Of a DNA stretch of 64,000 bases, positions 22,735 to 33,589 are shown piece by piece. A program made the translations under genes and the position numbers. The stretch comes from Megaustenia siamemsis (taxonomy: Eukaryota > Mollusca > Gastropoda > Stylommatophora > Ariophantidae), in the NCBI GenBank assembly GCA_032433765.1, contig JAVIAB010000073.1, positions 58,052,565-58,116,564 of the forward strand, read 5' to 3'. Position 1 is the stretch's first letter; each line of letters opens with the position of its first letter. A model generated the notes under the pieces. The model worked only from the letters and a program-made list of their open reading frames with translations. It was not told the origin of the DNA and did no database searches.

Positions 22735-23060
22735 CACCCCTAGAAATGTTATTTTTTTCTTTTCTTTCCTTTCGCCGTGTATTCTCTTTCTCTATGAATC
22801 TGTCTGCTTCTTGTTTGAGGTGAACCTTTAGAGTGTGTTTCCGGAGAATGCGGTCTGAGCTATGTCTTCCCAGACTGAAGGGTTTATGATAAGAGTCTTC
22901 ATGTCACGTTTACACACGTCTACAAATCGAAGTTTTGGGCGCCCCCTAGTCCTTTTGCCAACTGCCAGTTGTCCGTAGAGTATTTCTTTTGGTAGGCGGT
23001 CATCTTTCAGACGGTGTACGTGGCCAAACCAGCGTAGCCTACGTATGTATTAAACACCAC
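22735..23060 (-). mobile_element. L-O LINE C-terminal fragment
   Basis: The minus strand reads RRLRWFGHVHRLKDDRLPKE from about 23042, then GKRTRGRPKLRFVDVCKRDM, then after a one-base shift DRILRKHTLKVHLKQEADRF. This is the conserved LINE tail WxGHV...RGRP...KRD. Upstream parts are absent. Confidence 0.8.
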
Positions 23061-23494
23061 GTCAACCAACAGTAACTGGAGGAGTCTTGCAGAACAGAAC
23101 TATCTAAGTTAGTTCAGCTACGATATCTTGGCACAATCCGTATTCAATAAGGAGACAACATCAGGGAACAGGCAAATAATTGCAATGCTGGTAAAGCTGG
23201 TAGCAAGGAGCCAGTAGTGGGGAGTGATAAACATTCCAAGGTGTGGTGACAGCTTTACAAGGAAGGAACACAACACAATACTGACGTTTCAGCCGCTGGC
23301 CTTCTTCAGAATACAGGGACAACGACAACAGACAGTGAAGCACAATTACAAAACCAGAGACAGTATCAGCTGGGTATCAGGTACTTTCAGAAGTGTACAG
23401 TCGCCGGCTGATCATTGTCATGGACACTTCTGGTAACCCTTTATTTCTCAACCTGCTTCTAGTCAGGGAAATGAGTTATGGAACAACCGTCTTG
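23061..23494. other. No recognisable feature
   Basis: Unassigned. It may hold further degraded LINE sequence before the L-F scrap. Confidence 0.35.
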
Positions 23495-24010
23495 GCTGTT
23501 CATTACTCTGTACACAATGGAATGTAAAAAAATAAAAGTAAAGTACCCCCGTCACGCCAAGTGGCGTATAGGGAAATATTGTGTTAGTGACCCTATATTT
23601 TACAGACCTACAGCACATAATTTTTGGGTAAATGTGGTCGGTATTACGCCTGTGCTGCTTTACTTTCCCAGAAAAAAAATCCGGTACCCATTTAAGGCTG
23701 GGTGAACCCGGAAGCCGTCGGTTGGGATCGAACCCTACCCCTTGTCCTTGTAGTCCAGTTCACTAACCACTGAGCTATCGCGGCTCCCACACAATGGAAT
23801 GTATTCAAGAATAATATAGCGGTAAGAGAAATGGCCACGCAACCAACGATCTCGTCCACAATTAGGAAGAAAAGATGAACACATATATGTGTTGAGATGA
23901 GACAACAAAGTAATTTCAAAACAAGGTTTTCTATGGTAAAGCTAAGGATATCAGGAAAAGGATACACAAGAGGAGGAAGACCTAAAGAGACGATAAAAAG
24001 AATCAGACTG
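23495..24010 (+). mobile_element. L-F LINE 3' scrap hosting SINE-A
   Basis: Right of the SINE (23804-24010) the plus strand matches the minus-strand 3' end of the L-F copy near 59480-59260. Shared blocks include ACAATGGAATG, GAGAAATGGCCACGCAA, ATCTCGTCCACAATTAGGAA and AGGAAGACCTAAAGA. SINE-A is inserted in its ACAATGGAATG stretch. Confidence 0.65.
23512..23803 (-). mobile_element. SINE-A with exact 15-bp TSD
   Basis: ACACAATGGAATGTA occurs at 23512-23526 and 23789-23803. The 262-bp insert is a complete copy. Reversed, it begins GGGAGCCGCGATAGCTCAGT (box A region), then box B GGTTCGATCC, the CACCCAGCCTTAAATGGG core, TTCTGGGAAAGTAAAGC, and the 3' end GACGGGGGTACTTTACTTTT. Confidence 0.95.
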
Positions 24011-24116
24011 TAAAGTGCTAATTCGTCGATTTTTTTTTTCTGCTTCGAAACTATTTTTACTAATAAACAGTTCTCAAAACGTAAGATAGCGAGTGGGCTG
24101 AAAGCAATGAGCGCTC

Positions 24117-25830
24117 CACTGACCTCTTGCGTGAGGTTCAGCGTTTTATAGCTGGCAACTTGTGTTAGGACTAGCGTTCTATAGTTCACCTCTTGTGTCA
24201 GGACTAGTGTTCTATAGTTCACCTCTTGTGTTAGGACTAGCGTTCTGTAGTTCACCATTTGTGTTAGGACTAGCGTTCTATAGTTCACCTCTTGTGTCAG
24301 GACTAGTGTTCTATAGTTCACCTCTTGTGTCAGGACTAGTGTTCTATAGTTCACCTCTTGTGTCAGGACTAGCGTTCTATAGTTCACCTCTTGTGTCAGG
24401 ACTAGTGTTCTATAGTTCACCTCTTGTGTTAGGACTAGCGTTCTGTAGTTCACCATTTGTGTTAGGACTAGCGTTCTATAGTTCACCTCTTGTACTAGGA
24501 CTAGCGTTCTATAGTTCACCTCTTGTGTCAGGACTAGCGTTCTATAGTTCACCTCTTGTGTTAGGACTAGCGTTCTGTAGTTCACCATTTGTGTTAGGAC
24601 TAGCGTTCTATAGTTCACCTCTTGTACTAGGACTAGCGTTCTATAGTTCACCTCTTGTGTTAGGACTAGCGTTCTGTAGTTCACCATTTGTGTTAGGACT
24701 AGCGTCCTATAGTTCACCTCTTGTACTAGGACTAGCGTTCTATAGTCCACCTCTTGTGTTAGGACTAGCGTCCTATAGTTCACCTCTTGTACTAGGACTA
24801 GCGTTCTATAGTTCACCTCTTGTGTCAGGACTAGTGTTCTATAATTCACCTCTTGTGTTAGGATACCGTTAAATAGTTCACCTCTTGTGTCAGGACTAGA
24901 GTTAAATAGTTCACCTCTTGTATTAGGACTAGTGTTCTGTAGTTCACCATTTGTGTCAGGACTAGCGTTCTATAGTCCACCTCTTGTGTTAGGACTAGCG
25001 TCCTATAGTTCACCTCTTGTGTCAGGACTAGCGTTCTATAGTTCACCTCTTGTGTTAGGATACCGTTAAATAGTTCACCTCTTGTGTCAGGACTAGAGTT
25101 AAATAGTTCACCTCTTGTATTAGGACTAGCGTTCTGTAGTTCACCATTTGTGCCAGGACTAGCGTTCTGTAGTTCACCTCTTGTGTCAGGACTAGCGTTC
25201 TATAGTTCACCTCTTGTGTTAGGATACCGTTAAATAGTTCACCTCGTGTGTCAGGACTAGAGTTAAATAGTTCACCTCTTGTATTAGGACTAGCGTTCTG
25301 TAGTTCACCATTTGTGTCAGGACTAGCGTTCTGTAGTTCACCTCTTGTGTCAGGACTAGCATCCTATAGTTCACCTCTTGTGTCAGGACTAGCGTCCTAT
25401 AGTTCACCTCTTGTGTCAGGACTAGCGTTCTATAGTTCACCTCTTGTGTCAGGACTAGCGTTCTATAGTTCACCTCTTGTGTCAGGACTAGCGTTAAATA
25501 GTTCACCACTTATATCAGGACTAGCGTCCTATAGTTGATAACCTATGTCAGGACTAGCTTTTACAAGCTTACCGCTTGCATCAGGATTAGCGTTCAATAG
25601 CTGACCACTTGCGGCAGGTTTAACATTCTATAGATGACCCCTTACGTCAGGATTAGCGTTATATAGTTGACCATGTGCACCAGGATTAGCGTTATATAGC
25701 TGATTACGTGCATCATGTTTAGCGTTCTTTATCCGACCACTTGCAGCAAGATTAGCTTTGTCTAGGTGGTCGTCGGGATTAGCGTTGTCTAACTGACCGT
25801 TTGCGTCAGGATCAGCGAACTAAAACTGAC
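24117..25830. repeat. 33-bp minisatellite, ~43 units plus decayed edge
   Basis: The unit is CTCTTGTGTCAGGACTAGCG plus TTCTATAGTTCAC, clean from about 24117 to 25560 and decaying to 25830. The 33-bp period (11 codons) leaves a 385-codon minus-strand frame of VNYRTLVLTQE repeats and a 236-codon plus frame. I treat both as by-products. A compound block containing GGATACCGTTAAATAG recurs at about 24862, 25058 and 25223, so higher-order repeats exist. Confidence 0.97.
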
Positions 25831-27099
25831 CAGTAGTCCACAATACATTCCCTTGATGCGCCGGGAACAAACTAAAAAAAATATCTGACCAATCCAAAAG
25901 AGTAAGGGTGGAAGAGAATGTATACCTGCTACCTAAAATTACCACTCCATATTCGGATAAGTTAGACAAAAGCATATATATATCACAGTTTGATGTAATC
26001 TACAAGACAACACATTTACAACTAGAAGCAGCAACAAAAGAGAAATTGATTTGCAACGCGTGAGAAGTTACAAAAATAACTACGCATTACAACTTTCACA
26101 TACAACCTTAGGAAGAATACTTCATTTCGTTCTGAGCACTGCTACAAGACAAATGAGGCCAGTGTTATTTGCAAGGCCAATGTGCTATATCAAAATAGCA
26201 GACATACGCATTAATATGAATAAATACACTCAAGCTTTATGCTGAAGTTCTCTGGCCATTAATCTTTGCTCTTGCGCATCTTTTCAGCTTTTAGACAGCC
26301 TAAACTTAACCAGAGTGTTTTTATGTTTTTCCAGTGACAATATATCTCATTACGTATTCTTACCATTAAATCTATGGATTTTCTGTGTGTATAATCCATT
26401 TTGTTATTATAATTAAATTTCTTTCAAGGGAAAAAGACAAGCAATATTCGTGAAGCAAGCCTAAGAAAAGAGAAATTACATAAAAGATGAAGTCTCTGGT
26501 GACTTAGAACTAGAAGTTTCTAATATAAATGAGGCTAAACAAATAACAATAAACATATGTAACGTAAATTGATGTAGTATGGTGTAATTTACTAACCTTC
26601 GCTGGTTGTGTAGCCTGAATCGTTATGTCAATTTTAGTTAATGCTTCTTCCATTCCGCATATTCATTTATCCATCAATGGAAACAAAAGAGGGATAAAAC
26701 AGAAGCAATATGGAATAAATTGAAAGAAATTGGCACAAGCAAAACCTTTTAAATCAGAGCAGGAGAATTCTTCAACAATTTACCAAACAAAACAAAATCA
26801 GTTAAAGAACAATGGAACTTAACTCAAGGCCAGCATAACAAATGTGGTTCAACAAAATAAACGGAGTTGCAAAAACAAAAAAAATAAAAAAACATTTTAG
26901 AAGCAAAGAGCCTTAAGGCAGAAATGCAAGTCAATGAAACTATAAAAGGAAACAAAATACAAAAGTATTGTTTAAAAGCGAACAGTAGAAAAGTTACAAC
27001 GAGTATAGATCAGCACATAGACGCTCTAAAAAAATAATCAAATGTGCAATCGTAAAATCATGGCAAGATTGTGACAGAGCTTCAAACAGTTATAGAAAG
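25831..27099. other. No recognisable feature
   Basis: AT-rich. Repeated A-rich phrases look like degraded LINE or satellite DNA, but no family was identified. Confidence 0.4.
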
Positions 27100-28733
27100 G
27101 CAAGCAGGAAATGTCTACAAAATAAGTTAAAGTAATGAGAAGCAACCAGGAAATGTCTACAAAATAAATTAAAGTTATGAGAAACAACCAGGAAATGTCT
27201 ACAAAATAAATCAAAGTAATGAGAAGCAACCAGGAAATGTCTACAAAATAAATTAAAATAATGAGAAGCAACCAGGAAATGTCTACAAAATAAATTAAAA
27301 TAATGAGAAGCAACCAGGAAATGTCTACAAAATAAATTAAAGTAATGAGAAACAACCATGAAATGTCTACAAAATAAATTGAAATAATGAGAAGCAACCA
27401 AGGAAATGTCTACAAAATAAATTAAAGTAATGAAAAGCAACCAGGAAATGTCTACAAAATAGATTAAAATAATGAGAAGCAACGAAGAAATGTCTACAAA
27501 ATAAATTAAAGTAATGAGAAGCAACCAAAAATATCTACAAAATAAATTAAAATAATGAGAAGCAACCAAGAAATGTCTACAAAATAAATTAAAATAATGA
27601 GAAGCAACCAGGAAATGTCTACAAAATAATTAAAGTAATGAGAAGCAACCAAGAAATGTCTACAAAATAATTAAAGTAATGAGAAGCAACCAAGAAATGT
27701 CTACAAAATAATTAAAGTAATGAGAAGCAACCAAGAAATGTCTACAAAATAAATTAAAGTAATGAAAAGCAACCAGGAAATGTCTACAAAATAGATTAAA
27801 ATAATGAGAAGCAACGAAGAAATGGCTACAAAATAAATTAAAGTAATGAGAAGCAACCAAAAATGTCTACAAAATAAATTAAAATAATGAGAAGCAACCA
27901 AGAAATGTCTACAAAATAAATTAAAATAATGAGAAGCAACCAGGAAATGTCTACAAAATAATTAAAGTAATGAGAAGCAACCAAGAAATGTCTACAAAAT
28001 AATTAAAGTAATGAGAAGCAACCAAGAAATGTCTACAAAATAATTAAAGTAATGAGAAGCAACCAAGAAATGTCTACAAAATAAATTAAAATAATGAGAA
28101 GCAACCAGGAAATGTCTACAAAATAAATTAAAATAATGAGAAGCAACCAGGAAATGTCTACAAAAAAATTAAAGTAATGAGAAACAACCAAGAAATGTCT
28201 ACAAAATAAATTAAAGTAATGAGAAACAACCAGGAAATGTCTACAAAATAAATTAAAGTAATGAGAAGCAACCAGGAAATAACTACAAAATAAATTAAAT
28301 TAAAGAGAAGCAACCAGGAAATGTCTACAAAATAAATTAAAGTAATGAGAAGCAACCAGGAAATGTCTACAAAATAATTAAAGTAATGAGAAGCAACCAA
28401 TAAATGTCTACAAAATAATTAAAGTAATGAGAAGCAACCAAGAAATGTCTACAAAATAAATTAAAGTAATGAGAAACAACCAGGAAATGTCTACAAAATA
28501 AATTAAAGTAATGAGAAGCAACCATGAAATGTCTACAAAATAAATTAAAATAAAGAGAAGCAACCAGGAAATGTCTACAAAATAAATTAAAGTAATGAGA
28601 AGCAACCAGGAAATGTCTACAAAATAATTAAAGTAATGAGAAGCAACCAATAAATGTGTACAAAATAATTAAAGTAATGAGAAGCAACCAAGAAATGTCT
28701 ACAAAATAAATTAATGTAATGAGAAGCAAAACT
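27100..28733. repeat. 41/42-bp minisatellite, ~39 units
   Basis: The unit is AACCAGGAAATGTCTACAAA plus ATAAATTAAAGTAATGAGAAGC, with AATT versus AAATT length variants. Units at 28158-28400 and 28408-28650 form a near-identical pair of six-unit blocks 250 bp apart. A second repeat pair lies about 335 bp apart (about 27430 and 27770). Reverse frames (ISWLLLITLIYFVD) are by-products. Confidence 0.96.
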
Positions 28734-31700
28734 TAACATTGCTCCCTATAAAAGTCATAAACGGTTAAAACGGTAGACAAATAAGTGAATCCAGAATAGT
28801 TTTCAAGACGTGGAGACAGAACTTTCATACAATAGTACAACATCGTAACAAATAGTAAAACATCGTATTAAGTAACCACATTAATATCATTCCAAAAGCC
28901 TTAACCAAGACAGCGAGAACAAAGTAAGAACCAATACTGGCTGCTAAGAAGCTTTACAACCAGATCAGGAGTCGTAAATAATGAATACTGTCACACCTGC
29001 TATTCATCACACACATAGACAATATATGTAAAACAGCTAACACAGACGAAAATAGCAATCCAACAGAGCTTACTTTTGTACGTGACCAAGCATGAAAACA
29101 GCAGAAAACAATATAAACAACATCTACATCATGTGAGCAAAATCTGAAAGACCACAAAATGTAAATTAGCACATACAAGTCACGTTTGTAGCTATAAAAT
29201 AGAAAGACGAACACAATTTTATTGACAACAAACAAATGAAGACAACAGCAGTATTTCAATGCATAGGAAATATCATATTATCCGACGAAAAAAATATATA
29301 AATTGGCACAATAGACTCTGCAAAGCAAATCAGTGATTAAACAATTAGCTACAGTGTTAAAAAACAAACACATGATATCAGATTCAAAGAGAGTACTATA
29401 ACAAAGTATTCGTCACAACTCTTTGCTGTCAGTACCAAACATGGGCATTAACTGACAAAAAAAGAGAGATCAGTTGCCTTAACAATAATACTGAATGTGG
29501 CTAAAAGAGACAGATTGAGATATATCAGGAAACGAGTTGGAATAAAAAAATGCTGAAACATAATAGGAAACAAAAAAACAAATAGTGAGGACATTTAGCA
29601 CGATCAAAATCAGACATCATCGCTAACAGAGTCTTAACAATTAGATACAACATACATCATCGCTAACAGATCCTTAACAATTAGATACAACATACATCAT
29701 CGCTAACAGAGTCTTAACAATTAGATACAACATACATCATCGCTAACAGAGTCTTAACAATTAGATACAACATACATCATCGCTAACAGAGTCTTAACAA
29801 TTAGATACAACATACATCATCGCTAACAGAGTCTTAACAATTAGATACAACATACATCATCGCTAACAGAGTCTTAACAATCAGATACAACATACATCAT
29901 CGCTAACAGATCCTTAACAATCAGATACAACAGGCATCATCGCTAACAGAGCCTTAACAATTAGATACAACAGACATCATCGCTAACAGATCCTTAACAA
30001 TTAGATACAACATACATCATCGTTAACAGAGCCTTAACAATTAGATACAACATACATCATCGCTAACAGATCCTTAACAATTAGATACAACAGACATCAT
30101 CGCTAACAGATCCTTAACAATCAGATACAACATACATTATCGCTAACAGAGCCTTAACAATTAGATACAACAGACATCATCGCTAACAGAGCCTTAACAA
30201 TTAGATACAACATACATCATCGCTAACAGAGCCTTAACAATTAGATACAACAGACATCATCGCTAACAGATCCTTAACAATTAGATACAACATACATCAT
30301 CGCTAACAGAGCATCAACAATTAGATACATTATCGCTAACAGAGCCTTAATAATTAGATACAACAGACATCATCGCTAACAGAGCCTTAACAATTAGATA
30401 CAACAGACATCATCGCTAACAGAGCCTTAACAATCAGATACAACATACATCATCGCTAACAGAGCCTTAACAATCAGATACAACATACATCATCGCTAAC
30501 AGAGCCTTAACAATCAGATACAACATACATCATCGTTAACAGAGCCTTAATAATTAGATACAACAGACATCATCGCTAACAGAGCCTTAACAATTAGATA
30601 CAACAGACATCATCGCTAACAGAGCCTTAACAATCAGATACAACATACATCATCGCTAACAGAGCCTTAACAATCAGATACAACATACATCATCGCTAAC
30701 AGAGCCTTAACAATTAGATACAACATACATCATCGTTAACAGAGCTTTAACAATTAGATACAACAGACATCATCGCTAACAGAGCCTTAACAATCAGATA
30801 CAACAGACATCATCGCTAACAGATCCTTAACAATTAGATACAACAGACATCATCGCTAACAGAGCCTTAACAATCAGATACAACAGACATCATCGCTAAC
30901 AGAGCCTTAACAATTAGATACAACAGACATCATCGCTAACAGAGCCTTAACAATTAGATACAACAGACATCATCGCTAACAGATCCTTAACAATTAGATA
31001 CAACATACATCATCGTTAACAGAGCCTTAACAATTAGATACAACATACATCATCGCTAACAGATCCTTAACAATTAGATACAACAGACATCATCGCTAAC
31101 AGATCCTTAACAATCAGATACAACATACATTATCGCTAACAGAGCCTTAACAATTAGATACAACAGACATCATCGCTAACAGAGCCTTAACAATTAGATA
31201 CAACATACATCATCGCTAACAGAGCCTTAACAATTAGATACAACAGACATCATCGCTAACAGATCCTTAACAATTAGATACAACATACATCATCGCTAAC
31301 AGAGCATCAACAATTAGATACATCATCGCTAACAGAGCCTTAATAATTAGATACAACAGACATCATCGCTAACAGAGCCTTAACAATTAGATACAACAGA
31401 CATCATCGCTAACAGAGCCTTAACAATCAGATACAACATACATCATCGCTAACAGAGCCTTAACAATCAGATACAACATACATCATCGCTAACAGATCCT
31501 TAACAATTAGATACAACATACATCATCGCTAACAGAGCATCAACAATTAGATACATTATCGCTAACAGAGCCTTAATAATTAGATACAACAGACATCATC
31601 GCTAACAGAGCCTTAACAATTAGATACAACAGACATCATCGCTAACAGAGCCTTAACAATCAGATACAACATACATCATCGCTAACAGAGCCTTAACAAT

Positions 31701-33060
31701 CAGATACAACATACATCATCGTTAACAGAGCCTTAATAATTAGATACAACAGACATCATCGCTAACAGAGCCTTAACAATTAGATACAACAGACATCATC
31801 GCTAACAGAGCCTTAACAATCAGATACAACATACATCATCGCTAACAGAGCCTTAACAATCAGATACAACATACATCATCGCTAACAGAGCCTTAACAAT
31901 TAGATACAACATACATCATCGTTAACAGAGCTTTAACAATTAGATACAACAGACATCATCGCTAACAGAGCCTTAACAATCAGATACAACATACATCATC
32001 GCTAACAGATCCTTAACAATTAGATACAACAGACATCATCGCTAACAGAGCCTTAACAATCAGATACAACAGACATCATCGCTAACAGAGCCTTAACAAT
32101 TAGATACAACAGACATCATCGCTAACAGAGCCTTAACAATTAGATACAACAGACATCATCGCTAACAGATCCTTAACAATTAGATACAACATACATCATC
32201 GCTAACAGAGCATCAACAATTAGATACATTATCGCTAACAGAGCCTTAATAATTAGATACAACAGACATCATCGCTAACAGAGCCTTAACAATTAGATAC
32301 AACAGACATCATCGCTAACAGAGCCTTAACAATCAGATACAACATACATCATCGCTAACAGAGCCTTAACAATCAGATACAACATACATCATCGCTAACA
32401 GAGCCTTAACAATTAGATACAACATACATCATCGTTAACAGAGCTTTAACAATTAGATACAACAGACATCATCGCTAACAGAGCCTTAACAATCAGATAC
32501 AACATACATCATCGCTAACAGATCCTTAACAATCAGATACAACAGACATCATCGCTAACAGAGCCTTAACAATTAGATACAACAGACATCATCGCTAACA
32601 GAGCCTTAACAATCAGATACAACAGACATCATCGATAACAGAGCCTTAACAATTAGATACAACATACATCATCGTTAACAGAGCCTTAACAATTAGATAC
32701 AACAGACATAATCGCTAACAGAGCCTTAACAATCAGATACAACATACATCATCGCTAACAGATCCTTAACAATTAGATACAACAGACATCATCGCTAACA
32801 GAGCCTTAACAATCAGATACAACATACATCATCGCTAACAGAGCCTTAACAATCAGATACAACATACATCATCGCTAACAGAGCCTTAACTATCAGATAC
32901 AACAGAAAGAGAGAAAGGGGTACACATAGAAGGTGATGGATTCATGAAATGTCAACAAAACGATGCTCATCATGCTAGACAGAGGAACAGCTTAGAACAT
33001 TAACTCGAACACTTATAAATAAGCTATAGGAAGGTAATAAATAAATAAACAAGTGGCGTT
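28734..33060 (+). mobile_element. L-P LINE with an expanded internal array
   Basis: Degraded plus-strand blocks appear in LINE order. These are SFTTRSGVV (about 28950, the pre-RT-motif region), CIGNIILSDEKNI (about 29260, like the YLGxxISSDG block), FVTTLCCQYQTWALTDKKR (about 29410-29465) and VAKRDRLRYIRKRVG (about 29497). Then come GHLARSKSDIIANRVLTIRY (about 29588-29650) and, after the array, NRKRERGTHRR and WIHEMSTK (about 32905-32960). The split GHLxR...RGxxRRxW motif brackets the array. Assignment is from diverged motifs. Confidence 0.6.
29607..32904. repeat. 40-bp minisatellite, ~82 units (3.3 kb)
   Basis: The unit is CAGACATCATCGCTAACAGA plus GCCTTAACAATTAGATACAA. Variants include ATACATC, GATCC, AATCAG and CGTTAAC. 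Short ~31-bp units (GCATCAACAATTAGATAC then TATCGCT or CATCGCT) recur at about 30311, 31303, 31538 and 32210, marking higher-order duplications. In one frame the unit reads SDIIANRALTIRYN, the LINE tail phrase, but 40 bp is not a multiple of three, so no long frame is kept. Confidence 0.97.
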
Positions 33061-33095
33061 TTAAATGTAATCCTAGAGAGCGCTATACAACATTA

Positions 33096-33422
33096 ATGGT
33101 TACTGAATAAAAAAGGTAAAGAGCCCCCGTCACGCTAAGTGGCGTATAGGGAATATGGTGTAGTAAAAAGTAAAGTACCCCCGTCACGCCAAGTGGCGTA
33201 TATGGTGTTAGTGACCCTATATTTTACAGACCTTCAGCACATGATTTTTGGGGTAATGTGGTCGGTATTACGCCCGTATCGCTTTACCTTCCCAGAAAAA
33301 ATCTGGTACCCATTTAAGGCTGGGTGAACCCGGAAGCCGTCGGTAGGGATCGAACCCTACCTCTTGTCCTTTGTAGTCCAGCTCACTAACCACTGATCTA
33401 TCCCGGCTGCCATGGTTACAGA
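33096..33422 (-). mobile_element. SINE-A with duplicated 3' module
   Basis: TSD ATGGTTACTGA / ATGGTTACAGA at 33096-33106 and 33412-33422 (one mismatch). Between them lie a 3'-end fragment of SINE-A (about 33113-33163) and then a whole SINE-A (about 33166-33411) in the same orientation. One TSD pair enclosing both suggests a single event with template switching. Confidence 0.85.
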
Positions 33423-33589
33423 GGTTTTGAGTTTAATATACTAGTCTGATTATTATAAGTGAAATGTTATTCGAGTGGCTGCAGCAGTGGTGCCATTTTG
33501 CTAAACGTCGCGAAAAAACCTGACACACGGCAAAAAAAACTTTGCTTTTTTGACTTGGCTATCCTGTCCTAGGTATAAAGGGCTATAGA
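33423..33589. other. Short unassigned spacer
   Basis: No recognisable feature. Confidence 0.4.

Noticed and set aside
28954..29259. 101-codon minus frame with hydrophobic residues
   Set aside because: It is antisense to the degraded L-P LINE, which explains the sequence better.
29607..32904. CRISPR array
   Set aside because: No unique spacers between repeats; units are contiguous and the genome is eukaryotic.
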